From positions 1 to 64,000 of the forward strand of contig NZ_JAFCJZ010000014.1 of NCBI RefSeq assembly GCF_018130765.1: a DNA stretch of 64,000 nucleotides, read 5' to 3'. The notes under the pieces are model-generated. The model was not told the origin of the DNA and did no database searches. It saw only the letters and a program-made list of their open reading frames with translations. Each line of letters opens with the position of its first letter. Within the stretch, counting starts at the first letter, position 1. A program made the translations under genes and the position numbers. The DNA comes from Bradyrhizobium iriomotense (lineage in GTDB: Bacteria; Pseudomonadota; Alphaproteobacteria; Rhizobiales; Xanthobacteraceae). Below are positions 26,691 to 35,862 of the stretch, piece after piece.

Positions 26691-28175
26691 TCAGGCCGAA
26701 AAAAGCGTCTCAACCGCTCGTCGCGCGCCATCCTGATAGAGACGGCCGAGCGCCGCAGTGACAGCCTCGCGCAGGCGCGGCTCGGTGCCCAGCGGTCCGA
26801 ACACCTTCTCGACCCCGAGCAGGGCCGGCGCGAGCCGTTCGGCCACGGGACCGGCCTCGCGTGCGAGGGCCGCGAACTCGGCGGCAAGGGGATCGCGCAC
26901 GTCGATGGCGCGGCCGTGCTCGTCCAGCGCGGTGACGTAGCGCATCCAGCCGGCAACCGCGAGCGCGTGGGTCGCGATCGGCAGGCCCCTCGCGAGACGA
27001 TCCTGCATCGCGCCGAGCAGGCGCTGCGGCAGCTTTTGCGAGCCGTCCATCGCGATCTGCCAGGTGCGATGGTGCAGCGCCGGGTTGGAAAAACGCTTGA
27101 GCAGCGAGGCGCGGTAGGCGGCGAGGTCCGTACCTGCAGGCATCGTCAGCGTCACCGCGGCCTCTTCCATCACGCGCGCGGCGAGGCGCGCGAAGTGCGG
27201 ATCCCGCATGGTGTCGGCGATGGTCTCATAGCCGGCGAGATAGCCGAGATAGGCGAGCGCCGAATGGCTGGCGTTGAGCAGCCGCAGCTTCATCAGCTCG
27301 AACGGCTTGACGTCGGTGACGAGCTCGACCCCGGCGGCGGCGAGGTCGGGCCGGCCCGCGGTGAAGCGATCCTCCACCACCCATTGCGTGAACGGCTCGG
27401 TCATGACCGGCCAGGCGTCGCGGAAACCCAGCGCGTTCGAGACCGCATCCCGGTCAGCATCCGTCGTCTCCGGCACGATGCGGTCGACCATGGTGCAGGG
27501 AAAGGCAGCCGCATCGGCGATCCACTTGCCGAGATCCTTGGAGCGGAGCGCGGCGAACTGCGTCACGATCCGCTGCACGGTGTGACCGTTGGCGGCGAGG
27601 TTGTCGCAGCACAGCACGGTGAAGGGGGCGAGACCCTGTGCGCGCCGGCGCGCCAGCGCGGCCACGATGAAGCCGGGCGCCGAGCGCGGCGCGTCAAAAT
27701 TGTTGAGGTCGTGCACGACATCAGGATGCCGCTCGTCGAGATCGCCGGTCTGCGGGGTGTGGCAGTAGCCCTTCTCGGTGACGGTGAGCGAGACGATGCG
27801 GATGGCGGGATCGGCCATACGTTCGACCAGCGCTGCCGGCTTCTCGCGCGCGACGACGCTGTCGAGCAGGGCACCAATGACGCGGTGCTCAGTGCCTTCG
27901 GCGGCGCGGACAGCAACAGTATAGAGATGATCTTGCGGGGCGAGGGCGTCGCGCGTATCCGGGTTGCGCAGGCTCGCACCGACGATGCCCCAGGACATGG
28001 CGCCCTTGGCAAGGCAATCGTCGATGACGACGGCCTGATGTGCGCGATGAAAGGCCCCGAGGCCGAGATGCACGATGCCGGGCGTGACGCGCGAGCGGTC
28101 ATAGGCCGGGCGGCGGATGCCAGATGGCAGCCGGTCGAGATTGGCGCGGCCAAGACGCGCTGAACTTGGGCGCAT
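26691..28175 (-). CDS. uxuB: D-mannonate oxidoreductase / fructuronate reductase (mannitol dehydrogenase family)
   Basis: A 494-aa NAD-dependent polyol dehydrogenase of the long-chain family. The N-terminal Rossmann motif is IVHLGLGAFHRAHQA, and the C-terminal catalytic segment contains KLRLLNASHSALAYLG with the catalytic Lys. The family includes mannitol 2-dehydrogenase and UxuB. Presence of uxuA and an idonate/gulonate dehydrogenase in the divergent operon favours D-fructuronate to D-mannonate. Start at ATG 28175 (GGGGAG upstream). Likely repressed by the adjacent GntR protein through the palindromes at 28241-28270. Confidence 0.85.
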   Translation of the reverse strand: MRPSSARLGRANLDRLPSGIRRPAYDRSRVTPGIVHLGLGAFHRAHQAVVIDDCLAKGAMSWGIVGASLRNPDTRDALAPQDHLYTVAVRAAEGTEHRVIGALLDSVVAREKPAALVERMADPAIRIVSLTVTEKGYCHTPQTGDLDERHPDVVHDLNNFDAPRSAPGFIVAALARRRAQGLAPFTVLCCDNLAANGHTVQRIVTQFAALRSKDLGKWIADAAAFPCTMVDRIVPETTDADRDAVSNALGFRDAWPVMTEPFTQWVVEDRFTAGRPDLAAAGVELVTDVKPFELMKLRLLNASHSALAYLGYLAGYETIADTMRDPHFARLAARVMEEAAVTLTMPAGTDLAAYRASLLKRFSNPALHHRTWQIAMDGSQKLPQRLLGAMQDRLARGLPIATHALAVAGWMRYVTALDEHGRAIDVRDPLAAEFAALAREAGPVAERLAPALLGVEKVFGPLGTEPRLREAVTAALGRLYQDGARRAVETLFSA

Positions 28176-28240
28176 AGGACGTCTCCCCGTTGCTTTGCCG
28201 CTGCTTGACATGGCGCCCGTCCTCGGTCAATGCTCCGGTC

Positions 28241-28270
28241 AATTGGTAAGACCAATTTTCCAAAAATTGG
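28241..28270. promoter_or_regulatory. Overlapping operator palindromes for the GntR regulator
   Basis: AATTGGT-AAG-ACCAATT (28241-28257) is a perfect 7-3-7 inverted repeat that fits the FadR-subfamily consensus TNGTnnnACNA. CCAATTTT-CCA-AAAATTGG (28252-28270) is a perfect 8-3-8 repeat overlapping it. Both lie in the 144-base spacer between uxuB (-) and gntR (+), where they could control both directions. Confidence 0.68.
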
Positions 28271-28319
28271 CGGGCCGCGGGTTTCGACGACCCCGCGCGA
28301 CCCTTCCGGGAGGACCAGC

Positions 28320-29129
28320 GTGCCGCTGGAAGCTGTGGAGGCGAGACGGCTTTATCGCCAGGTCGCCGATCAATTGCGAAGCCTGATCGACAGCGGCGAG
28401 TACGCGGTCGGCAGCCGCTTGCCCACCGAGCGCGAGCTCGCCGAGCAGCTCAAGGTGTCGCGGCCGACGGTGCGCGAAGCCCTGATCGCGCTCGAGGTCG
28501 AAGGCCGCCTCCGTATCCGCGTCGGGTCCGGCATCTATGTGATCGAGCCTGCCGCCGTTGCGGCGCCTGCGCCGGCTTCCGTCATCGAGGGGCCGTTCGA
28601 GCTGTTGCGCGCTCGCGAATTCCTGGAAAGCGCCATCGCCGAGCAGGCCGCGCGCGTCGCGACCAAAGAAGATCTTGCCCGCATCGACGCCTCGCTTCTG
28701 GCGATGGAGAATGTCGAGCATCCCGGCGAAGCCTCGATGGTGCACGACCGCGCGTTCCATGTCGCGATCGCCGGAAGCCTCGGCAATGCCGTTCTGGTGC
28801 GCGTGGTCGGCGAGCTGTTCGACCAGCGTCTCAATCCCTATTTCGCGAAGCTTGCGCATTATTTCGAGAGCCCGGGCACGTGGCGCACCGCGCTCGACGA
28901 GCACCGCGCCGTGCGCGACGCGATTGCGGCGCATGATCCGGACGCCGCACGCAAGGCGATGCGCGATCATCTGGCGCGTTCCCAGGAGCGCTTTGCGCAG
29001 AATTTCGGCGCCGAGAGCGCGGCGGGGCCGGTTTCGGACCGCGGCCGCACGGTGCGAGCGCCGGCAAAGCCATCAAAACCGGCAGCGAAGAAGACGCGGG
29101 CCGCGAGCAGCAGCACGCGACGGCGATGA
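28320..29129 (+). CDS. FadR-type GntR regulator of hexonate catabolism
   Basis: A 269-aa regulator. The winged helix lies at about residues 10-78 (SRLPTERELAEQLKVSRPTV, then the wing RIRVGSGIYV); the FCD effector domain is at about 95-230 with the usual metal-binding His and Asp in VHDRAFHVAIAG and LDEHRAV. A Lys/Ala-rich basic tail ends the protein. I choose GTG 28320, with GGGAGG six bases upstream, over an ATG at 28230, which would put the operator inside the gene. Its neighbours make it a UxuR-like repressor. Confidence 0.85.
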   Translation: MPLEAVEARRLYRQVADQLRSLIDSGEYAVGSRLPTERELAEQLKVSRPTVREALIALEVEGRLRIRVGSGIYVIEPAAVAAPAPASVIEGPFELLRAREFLESAIAEQAARVATKEDLARIDASLLAMENVEHPGEASMVHDRAFHVAIAGSLGNAVLVRVVGELFDQRLNPYFAKLAHYFESPGTWRTALDEHRAVRDAIAAHDPDAARKAMRDHLARSQERFAQNFGAESAAGPVSDRGRTVRAPAKPSKPAAKKTRAASSSTRRR

Positions 29130-29200
29130 GATTGGGCGGCCCGCATCCGCTTAAGGTGCGGGCGAACAAGAAGCAGACTTGAACGATGGAGGAAAAGTCA

Positions 29201-30178
29201 GTGTTGAAGAAGATGACGATGATGCTCGCGGTCTCTGCCGCGGCGATGTTTGCCACCACCCAGGCCGGCATGGCGCAGACCAAGCTCAAATGGGCCCATG
29301 TCTACGAGACCTCGGAGCCGTTCCACACCGCTTCGGTCTGGGCCGCGCAGGAGATCGGCAAGCGCACCAACGGGCGCTACACCGTCGACGTCTATCCGGC
29401 CTCGCAGCTCGGCAAGGAAGCCGACATCAACCAGGGCCTCTCGCTCGGCTCGGTCGACATCATCATCTCCGGCTCGAGCTTCGCGGCCAAGAGCTTCGCG
29501 CCGATCGGCGTGACCTATTATCCGTACACCTTCCGCGACTCGGACCATCTCCTCGCCTACACCAAAAGCGACATCTTCAAGGAGCTCGCCAAGGGCTATG
29601 AGGACAAGAGCGGCCACCACATCGTCGCGGTGACCTATTACGGCGTGCGCCAGACCTCGTCGAACAAGCCGATCAAGAGCTGCGCCGACCTCAAGGGCCT
29701 GAAGATGCGCGTGCCCGACGTTCCGGCCTACCTCGCAATGCCGCGCGCCTGCGGCGCCAACACCGCGCCGATCGCGTTCGCCGAAGTCTATCTCGCGCTG
29801 CAGAACGGCACCGTCGAGGCGCAGGAGAACCCGCTGACCACGATCGAGGCCAAGAAGTTCTACGAGGTGCAGAAGCATATCGTGCTGACCGGCCATATCG
29901 TCGACCACCTCAACACGGTGGTCGCGGGCGCGCTCTGGAAGAAGCTCTCCGACGAGGACAAGAAGATCTTCACCGACGTCGCGCAGGAGGCAGCCGCAAA
30001 GGCGACCGCCGAGATCAAGCAGAACGAGGCCAAGCTGGTCGCCTTCTTCAAGGAGAAGGGCCTGACCGTGACCGAGGTCGACAAGAACGAGTTCCGCGAC
30101 ATCGTGCTGAAGAACGTTGCGTTCGAGACCTTCGGTTACCGCAAGGCCGACTGGGAGCGGATCCAGGAAGTGAAGTGA
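29201..30178 (+). CDS. dctP: TRAP transporter substrate-binding protein DctP
   Basis: A 325-aa periplasmic binding protein of the TRAP family. The signal peptide is LKKMTMMLAVSAAAMFATTQ with cleavage near AGMAQ. Family landmarks are WAHVYETSEPFHTASVWAAQ, the LKGLKMRVPDVP segment with the carboxylate-binding Arg, and NGTVEAQENPL. The GTG at 29201 has GGAGG 8 bases upstream; an ATG at 29186 contains that site. First gene of dctPQM-idnD-uxuA, so the ligand is probably an aldonate or uronate. Confidence 0.93.
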   Translation: MLKKMTMMLAVSAAAMFATTQAGMAQTKLKWAHVYETSEPFHTASVWAAQEIGKRTNGRYTVDVYPASQLGKEADINQGLSLGSVDIIISGSSFAAKSFAPIGVTYYPYTFRDSDHLLAYTKSDIFKELAKGYEDKSGHHIVAVTYYGVRQTSSNKPIKSCADLKGLKMRVPDVPAYLAMPRACGANTAPIAFAEVYLALQNGTVEAQENPLTTIEAKKFYEVQKHIVLTGHIVDHLNTVVAGALWKKLSDEDKKIFTDVAQEAAAKATAEIKQNEAKLVAFFKEKGLTVTEVDKNEFRDIVLKNVAFETFGYRKADWERIQEVK

Positions 30179-30187
30179 CGACGTAGT

Positions 30188-30287
30188 CGTCATCCCGGGG
30201 CGGTCCGCAGGACCGAACCTACGGTGCGCAATTGCGCACCTGAGATCTCGAGGTTCCGGGTTCTCGCTTCGCGAGCCCCGGAACGAC
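30188..30287. repeat. Palindromic intergenic repeat (bradyrhizobial type)
   Basis: A 100-base element with near-complementary ends (CGTCATCCCGGGG at the left, CCCCGGAACGACG at the right) and internal palindromes (GGTGCGCAATTGCGCACC is perfect). It resembles the short palindromic elements dispersed in Bradyrhizobium genomes. It sits between dctP and dctQ and could stabilise the dctP mRNA. Confidence 0.8.
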
Positions 30288-30314
30288 GTGAGTGAGTTTT
30301 GAGGGAGAAACCCC

Positions 30315-30893
30315 ATGTCGACCGCCGAAATACACCGGCAGATCACCGCGGACGAGATCGCCCACACCTTCGAGGAAGAGGCGACGCCCAAGGTCGATCT
30401 CGGCGTCTATGCTTTCGAGGACTGGGTGGCGCTGGCGATCTTCTGGGTGATGGCGCTTGCCGTCTTCCTCCAGTTCTTCACCCGCTACGTGCTCAACGAC
30501 AGCTATGCCTGGACCGAGGAGATCGCGACCTACTGCCTGATCGGCGTGGTCTTCATCGGCGCCTCGATGTGCGTGCGGCTGTCGCGGCATATCCAGGTCG
30601 ACCTGATCTACCGCTATCTGCCGCGCCTCGTGGCGCGCGTGCTGTCCACGGCGATCGACCTGATCCGGATCGCCTTCTTCGGCTACGCCATCAAGCTGGT
30701 CTGGGTCTACATCCAGATCATCGGCGATGAATCGATGACCACGATCAATTTGCCTAAGGACTACGTCTACTACGCCGTGCTGGCCGGCTTCGTGCTGATG
30801 TTCGTGCGCTCGGTGCAGGTGGCGCTGGAACATCTGCGACAGGGCTATTCGATCCTCGAACGTCCCGGCGCCTACGACGGTTTTGAAGGGTAA
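30315..30893 (+). CDS. dctQ: TRAP transporter small permease DctQ
   Basis: DctQ (192 aa) is the small membrane subunit of the TRAP transporter. Four hydrophobic helices can be traced (about residues 42-62, 75-95, 115-135, 150-172), and the family motif NDSYAWTEEIATYCLIG is present. The N-terminus is longer than usual and cytoplasmic. GAGGGAG precedes the ATG. dctM follows after 4 bases. Confidence 0.93.
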   Translation: MSTAEIHRQITADEIAHTFEEEATPKVDLGVYAFEDWVALAIFWVMALAVFLQFFTRYVLNDSYAWTEEIATYCLIGVVFIGASMCVRLSRHIQVDLIYRYLPRLVARVLSTAIDLIRIAFFGYAIKLVWVYIQIIGDESMTTINLPKDYVYYAVLAGFVLMFVRSVQVALEHLRQGYSILERPGAYDGFEG

Positions 30894-30897
30894 CGTC

Positions 30898-32304
30898 ATG
30901 TTGCTGTTGCTTGGAGGCTTTCTCATCCTGATGCTGCTCGGCGTTCCCGTGGCGATCGCCATGGCCGCGTCGTCGCTGCTCTACATCCTGGTCAGCGGCG
31001 TGACGCCTGATGTCACGCTGGCGCAGCGCATGATCGCCGGCGTCGAGAGCTTTCCGCTGCTCGCCGTGCCGTTCTTCATCCTGGCCGGCAATCTCATGAA
31101 CATCGCCGGCGTCACCGGCCGCATCTACAAGTTCGCGGTCGCGCTGGTCGGCTGGATGCGCGGCGGCCTCGGCCACGTCAACATTATCGGCTCGGTGATC
31201 TTCTCCGGCATGTCGGGCACCGCGATCGCGGATGCTGCCGGCCTCGGCACCATCGAGATCAAGGCGATGAAGGATCACGGATACTCCACCGAATTCTCGG
31301 TCGGCGTCACCGCGGCGTCCGCAACGCTCGGGCCGATCATTCCGCCGTCGCTGCCCTTCGTGATCTACGGCATGATGGCGAACGTCTCGATCGGCGCGCT
31401 GTTCCTGGGTGGCGTCATCCCGGGCATCGTCATGACGCTGCTGATGATGGCGACCGTCACCTATTTCGCGCACAAGAACAAATGGGGCAGCGACACCCCG
31501 TTCTCCTGGCCGCAGCTCGGCTCGGCCGGGCTCGAGATTGCCATCGTGCTTGCTTTCCCGATGGCGATCTGGCTGATGGTGCTGGCCGGCATGTCGGTCA
31601 ACATGGCGGTCGTCATCGGTCTCGGCACGCTGCTGATCATCGACTGGTACTTCGACTTCTCGGCGGTGATGGCGCTGATGGCGCCGGTGATCCTGATCGG
31701 CGGCATGACGCTCGGCTGGTTCACGCCGACCGAAGCCGCGGTCGCCGCGGTGATCTGGTCGCTGTTCCTCGGTCTCGTGCGCTACCGGACCATGACGTTC
31801 CGGACCGTTGCCAAGGCGACCTTCGACACCATCGAGACCACGGCCTCGGTGCTGTTCATCGTGACCGCAGCCTCGATCTTCGCCTGGCTGCTGACGGTGT
31901 CGCAGGCCGCCCAGATGCTGTCGGACTGGATGCTCAGCATCACCCACAACAAATGGGTGTTCCTGGCGCTCGCCAACGTGCTGATCCTGTTCGTCGGCTG
32001 CTTCATCGACACCACGGCGGCGATCACCATCCTGGTGCCGATCCTGCTGCCGATCGTGCTCAAGCTCGGCATCGATCCGATCCATTTCGGTCTGATCATG
32101 ACGCTGAACCTGATGATCGGCCTGTTGCATCCGCCGCTCGGCATGGTGCTGTTCGTGCTCGCCCGCGTCGCAAAGCTCTCGGTCGAACGCACGACGGTCG
32201 CGATCCTGCCCTGGCTGGTGCCGCTGATGCTCGCGCTGATCGCGATCACCTACATTCCCGACCTGACCCTCTGGCTGCCTAAATACATGGGACTCTCCAA
32301 ATGA
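30898..32304 (+). CDS. dctM: TRAP transporter large permease DctM
   Basis: DctM (468 aa) is the ion-coupled translocating subunit, with about twelve hydrophobic helices. Family signatures include FSGMSGTAIADAAGLGTIEI and ATLGPIIPPSLPFVIYG, and a late NLMIGLLHPPLGMVLF. The ATG at 30898 has GAAGGG upstream. The stop overlaps the following dehydrogenase gene as ATGA. Confidence 0.95.
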   Translation: MLLLLGGFLILMLLGVPVAIAMAASSLLYILVSGVTPDVTLAQRMIAGVESFPLLAVPFFILAGNLMNIAGVTGRIYKFAVALVGWMRGGLGHVNIIGSVIFSGMSGTAIADAAGLGTIEIKAMKDHGYSTEFSVGVTAASATLGPIIPPSLPFVIYGMMANVSIGALFLGGVIPGIVMTLLMMATVTYFAHKNKWGSDTPFSWPQLGSAGLEIAIVLAFPMAIWLMVLAGMSVNMAVVIGLGTLLIIDWYFDFSAVMALMAPVILIGGMTLGWFTPTEAAVAAVIWSLFLGLVRYRTMTFRTVAKATFDTIETTASVLFIVTAASIFAWLLTVSQAAQMLSDWMLSITHNKWVFLALANVLILFVGCFIDTTAAITILVPILLPIVLKLGIDPIHFGLIMTLNLMIGLLHPPLGMVLFVLARVAKLSVERTTVAILPWLVPLMLALIAITYIPDLTLWLPKYMGLSK

Positions 32305-33350
32305 CCTCGACTGCTCTCGCCGCAACCCTGTTCGGCCCCGAAGACCTGCGCATGATCGAGCATCCGCTCGAGAAGCTTAGCCAGGGCATGGTGCGCATCC
32401 GCTTCGGCGCCGGCGGCATCTGCGGCTCGGACATGCACTACTTCCGCCATGCCCGCACCGGCGACTTCGTGGTGAAGTCGCCGCTGGTGCTGGGCCATGA
32501 GATCTCGGGCGAGGTCGTGGAGATCTCCGGCGCCGCCGCCAATCTGAAGGTCGGCGACCGCGTTGCCGTCAACCCGTCGCGTTGGTGCGGCCATTGCGGC
32601 GCCTGCCGCGAGGGCCGGCCGAACCTGTGCGAGAACATCTATTTCATGGGCTCGGCCTCGAAGACGCCGCACATGCAGGGCGGCTTCGCCAATTACTTCG
32701 ACGCGATCCCGGCGCAGTGCGTGAAGATCCCGGATCACGTCTCCTACCAGGCCGCGGCGCTCGCCGAGCCGCTTTCGGTCTGCCTGCATGCGGTCGCACG
32801 CGCCGGAAATGTCGAGGGCAAGCGCGGCATCATCTTCGGTGCCGGCCCGATCGGGCTTCTGACCATGCTCGCCGCGCACCGCGCCGGCATGGCCGACGTT
32901 ACGGTCGCCGACATCGCGCCGGCGCCGCTGGCCTTTGCGACCAAGCTCGGCGCCTCCCATGTCGAGAACGTCTCCGCCGGCGAGGAAGGCCTGAAGGCGC
33001 AGGCCGCCGCGCGCCCCTATGACGTCGCCTTCGAGGTCTCGGGCACGGCCGCGGGCCTTGCCAGCGCGATCGGTATCGTCAGGCGCGGCGGCGTTGTGGT
33101 GCAGATCGGCAACCTGCCGGGCGGCCAGATCCCGACGCCGTCGAATGCGGTGATGGCGAAGGAGATCGACCTGCGCGGTTCGTTCCGCTTCGGCTTCGAG
33201 TTCATGACCGCGGTGGAACTGATCGGCAACGGCAGCGTCGACGTGCTGTCGCTGGTGACCGCGGAGCGGCCGCTGTCGACCGCGCCTGATGCGCTGCGGC
33301 TGGCGCTCGACCGCTCGCAGAGCGTCAAGGTCGTGCTGACTGCGAACTGA
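32301..33350 (+). CDS. idnD: Zinc-dependent L-idonate/L-gulonate 5-dehydrogenase
   Basis: A 349-aa medium-chain zinc alcohol dehydrogenase. The catalytic zinc site is ICGSDMHYF and GHE; the structural zinc site is WCGHCGACREGRPNLC; the NAD-binding motif is FGAGPIGLL. It is IdnD-like. Because the operon encodes uxuA and its divergent neighbour uxuB, but no gluconate enzymes, oxidation of L-gulonate (or a related aldonate) to D-fructuronate is the likely step. Substrate is inference. Confidence 0.85.
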   Translation: MTSTALAATLFGPEDLRMIEHPLEKLSQGMVRIRFGAGGICGSDMHYFRHARTGDFVVKSPLVLGHEISGEVVEISGAAANLKVGDRVAVNPSRWCGHCGACREGRPNLCENIYFMGSASKTPHMQGGFANYFDAIPAQCVKIPDHVSYQAAALAEPLSVCLHAVARAGNVEGKRGIIFGAGPIGLLTMLAAHRAGMADVTVADIAPAPLAFATKLGASHVENVSAGEEGLKAQAAARPYDVAFEVSGTAAGLASAIGIVRRGGVVVQIGNLPGGQIPTPSNAVMAKEIDLRGSFRFGFEFMTAVELIGNGSVDVLSLVTAERPLSTAPDALRLALDRSQSVKVVLTAN

Positions 33351-33363
33351 TCGGAGATTGCAC

Positions 33364-34554
33364 ATGATGCTCGAAGGATGGCGCTGGTACGGGCCCGATG
33401 ATCCGGTCTCGCTCGACGACGTCAGGCAGGCCGGGGCGAGCGATATCGTCTCGGCGCTGCATCAGGTGCCGATCGGGGAGGCCTGGACGCGCAAGGCGGT
33501 CGAGGAACGCAAGAACTTCATCGAGAACGGCCAGCCCGGCCGCTCAAAGCTGACGTGGTCGGTGGTGGAATCGATTCCGATCCCCGACGACGTCAAACGT
33601 CTGGGCGGCAAGGCGACGAAGTCGATCGAGGCGTGGATCGCGAGCCTTGAGGCGGTGGCCGCCTCCGGCATCAAGATCATCTGCTACAATTTCATGCCGG
33701 TCGTGGACTGGTGCCGCACCGACCTCGAATGGGAGCTGCCGAATGGCGCGCGCGCCATGCGCTTCGACCAGGATCGCTTTGCCGCGTTCGAGCTGCATAT
33801 CCTGACGCGCCCGGCGGCTGCTCAGGAGTATTCGCCCGAGCAGCAGGCGCGCGCGAAAGCTCTGTTCGAGAAGATGAGCCAGGCCGATATCGACTATCTC
33901 GTCATGGTCATCGCCAGCGCGCTGCCGGGCTCGACCACCGAGCCGATGACGATCCCGCAATTCCGCGACCGGCTCGAGACCTATCGCGACATCACGCCAA
34001 AAATCCTGCGGCAGCATCTCGCTGAGTTCCTCGCGCGTGTCGCGCCGGTCGCCGAGCAGCTCGGCGTCTCCCTGACGCTGCATCCAGACGATCCGCCGCG
34101 GCCGCTGTTCGGCCTGCCGCGCATTGCGTCCAGCGCCGACGACTATCAGGCGCTGTTCGATGCCGTGCCGTCGAAGGCGAACGGCATCTGCCTGTGCACG
34201 GGCTCGCTCGGCGTGCGGGCTGAGAACAACCTGCCCGAGATGGCCGAACGCTTCGGTCCGCGCATTGCGTTCGCCCATTTGCGCGCAACCAAGCGCGAAG
34301 CGGACGGGCTGTCGTTCTACGAGTCCGATCATCTCGATGGCGACGTCGACATGGTCGCGGTGCTCAAGGTGCTGCTTAAGGAGAACGCGCGGCGTTCGCC
34401 GGACAAGAGAATCGTCTTCCGCCCCGACCACGGCCACCGCATGCTCGACGATCTCGCCGCCACCAAGCGCACCAATCCCGGCTACACCGCCATCGGCCGC
34501 CTGCGCGGCCTCGCCGAACTGCGCGGCGCGATCAGGGCGATCGAGCATCGGTAG
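33364..34554 (+). CDS. uxuA: D-mannonate dehydratase UxuA
   Basis: UxuA (396 aa) converts D-mannonate to 2-keto-3-deoxy-D-gluconate. The N-terminus (WRWYGPDDPVSLDDVRQAGA) and the TIM-barrel metal ligands in LHPDDPP, ICLCTGSLG, FAHLRAT and FRPDHGHRM fit the family. Length matches the E. coli enzyme (394 aa). ATG 33364 has CGGAG upstream; an immediately following ATG at 33367 is also possible. Last gene of the operon. Confidence 0.94.
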   Translation: MMLEGWRWYGPDDPVSLDDVRQAGASDIVSALHQVPIGEAWTRKAVEERKNFIENGQPGRSKLTWSVVESIPIPDDVKRLGGKATKSIEAWIASLEAVAASGIKIICYNFMPVVDWCRTDLEWELPNGARAMRFDQDRFAAFELHILTRPAAAQEYSPEQQARAKALFEKMSQADIDYLVMVIASALPGSTTEPMTIPQFRDRLETYRDITPKILRQHLAEFLARVAPVAEQLGVSLTLHPDDPPRPLFGLPRIASSADDYQALFDAVPSKANGICLCTGSLGVRAENNLPEMAERFGPRIAFAHLRATKREADGLSFYESDHLDGDVDMVAVLKVLLKENARRSPDKRIVFRPDHGHRMLDDLAATKRTNPGYTAIGRLRGLAELRGAIRAIEHR

Positions 34555-34565
34555 AGGACTCTTCG

Positions 34566-34708
34566 CCTCTCCCCGCCTGCGGGGAGAGGCCGGATTGCAT
34601 CGAAGGTGCAATCCGGGTGAGGGGGACTCTCCGCGAGTCCGTCTCTCACCGTGATTGTGGAAGCAGCCCCTCACCCCGACCCTCTCCCCGTAAGAACGGG
34701 GCGAGGGA
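34566..34708. repeat. Palindromic intergenic repeat
   Basis: About 143 bases with CCTCTCCCCG-type ends in inverted orientation (CCTCTCCCCGCCTGCGGGGA at the left) and an internal palindrome around GGATTGCATC/GGTGCAATCC. This element type is common between rhizobial genes. It lies between converging uxuA and the LysR gene and could terminate both. Confidence 0.8.
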
Positions 34709-34712
34709 GCAG

Positions 34713-35651
34713 CTAGTAGCAAGCGTCCATCGCGCCGAGCTTCGGATAGAGCCGGTCGATCGCGGCGATCTCGCTTTTCATCTGCGCGATGATCCATTCG
34801 CGGATCTCGGCGGCGATCGGGCGCATGGGACGGTTGCGCGGCGGCAGGAATTCGCAGATACGGCGCGTGGTGGTGAGCGTATCGGAGGCCGGCACCAGCG
34901 CGCCGGTGAGCAGCCAGTGCGAGGTGACCGTCAGCCAGCCGAGCGCGATGCCCTGGCCGAGCAGCGCGGCCTGCACCACGACGGCATAGTCGGTGAAGCT
35001 GAGCGCCTTGGCCGCACCGCGGCGCCCGGTGAGAAGCGATGCGTAATCCGCGGCCCAGTCGCCCGGCGTCTCCGCGAGGCGGATGATGGTGTTGCCCTCG
35101 GCCGGATCGGTCTCACCGAGGTAGCCGGGGCTGCACATCGGCAGCATCGCTTCCCTCATGATCAGCGTGCCGCCGGAGGAGGGCTCTTCGCGATCGCGGA
35201 AGCGCATGCCGAGATCGACATTCTCCACCGGCCCGCGCAGCGCGCCGGAGATAAGCTGGAAGCGCAGATCGACCTGCGGAAACTGCTTCTGCAGCTTGTC
35301 GATGCGCGGCATCAGCCAATGCGTGGTGAAGGCGGAGGAGACCGACAGCGTCACCGTCTCGGTGCCTTTGCGGCGCCGCTCGATCTCGACGAGCCCGCTC
35401 TCGATGCTGCGGAAGCCTTCGAGCACGCGGCGATAGAGCAGCTCGCCTTCCTCGGTGAGCACCGCGCGGCCCGCCTTGCGATCGAACAGGCGAACGCCGA
35501 GATGCTCCTCGAACTGGCCGAGCATCCGGCTCACCGCCGGCTGCGTTACGTTCAATTCGGCGGCCGCTGCGGTGAAGCTGCCATTGCGCGCCGCCGCGTC
35601 GAAGACGAACAGGGCGTTGCTGGACGGCAGCATGCGGCGGAGCTCGGGCAT
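34713..35651 (-). CDS. LysR-family regulator (GcvA-like)
   Basis: A 312-aa LysR regulator. The N-terminal HTH (about residues 10-70) reads AAARNGSFTAAAAELNVTQP then AVSRMLGQFEEHLG; the rest is the effector-binding domain. The stop lies 4 bases from the repeat element. It diverges from the PotA-like operon at 35863 and probably controls it; an inverted repeat between them fits an operator. Confidence 0.9.
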   Translation of the reverse strand: MPELRRMLPSSNALFVFDAAARNGSFTAAAAELNVTQPAVSRMLGQFEEHLGVRLFDRKAGRAVLTEEGELLYRRVLEGFRSIESGLVEIERRRKGTETVTLSVSSAFTTHWLMPRIDKLQKQFPQVDLRFQLISGALRGPVENVDLGMRFRDREEPSSGGTLIMREAMLPMCSPGYLGETDPAEGNTIIRLAETPGDWAADYASLLTGRRGAAKALSFTDYAVVVQAALLGQGIALGWLTVTSHWLLTGALVPASDTLTTTRRICEFLPPRNRPMRPIAAEIREWIIAQMKSEIAAIDRLYPKLGAMDACY

Positions 35652-35709
35652 AACGTCATGTTATGGGCGCGGTGAGAATTTGGCAATTGCCGAGTTTTCG
35701 CAAGTCTGG

Positions 35710-35725
35710 TGTCATTAGGATGACA
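35710..35725. promoter_or_regulatory. Candidate LysR operator
   Basis: TGTCAT-TAGG-ATGACA, a perfect 6-4-6 inverted repeat 59 bases upstream of the LysR start and in the spacer before the ABC operon. Position and symmetry fit an LysR binding site. Confidence 0.5.
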
Positions 35726-35862
35726 GCCTAAAGACAGGGCCTTCGAGAGAAGATTTGGTGCAGCGCACGCTTCGGCCGTGATTGCTCCAAACCCCTGTCT
35801 ATAAAGCAGGCTTATGGCGCGCAGTGAGGCACGCCAGCAAAGGGACATGGCGAGGACGATCG

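Noticed and set aside
28230..28319. ATG at 28230 as the start of the GntR gene.
   Set aside because: It would place the palindromic operator in the coding region, and it lacks a ribosome site; GTG 28320 has GGGAGG at the right distance.
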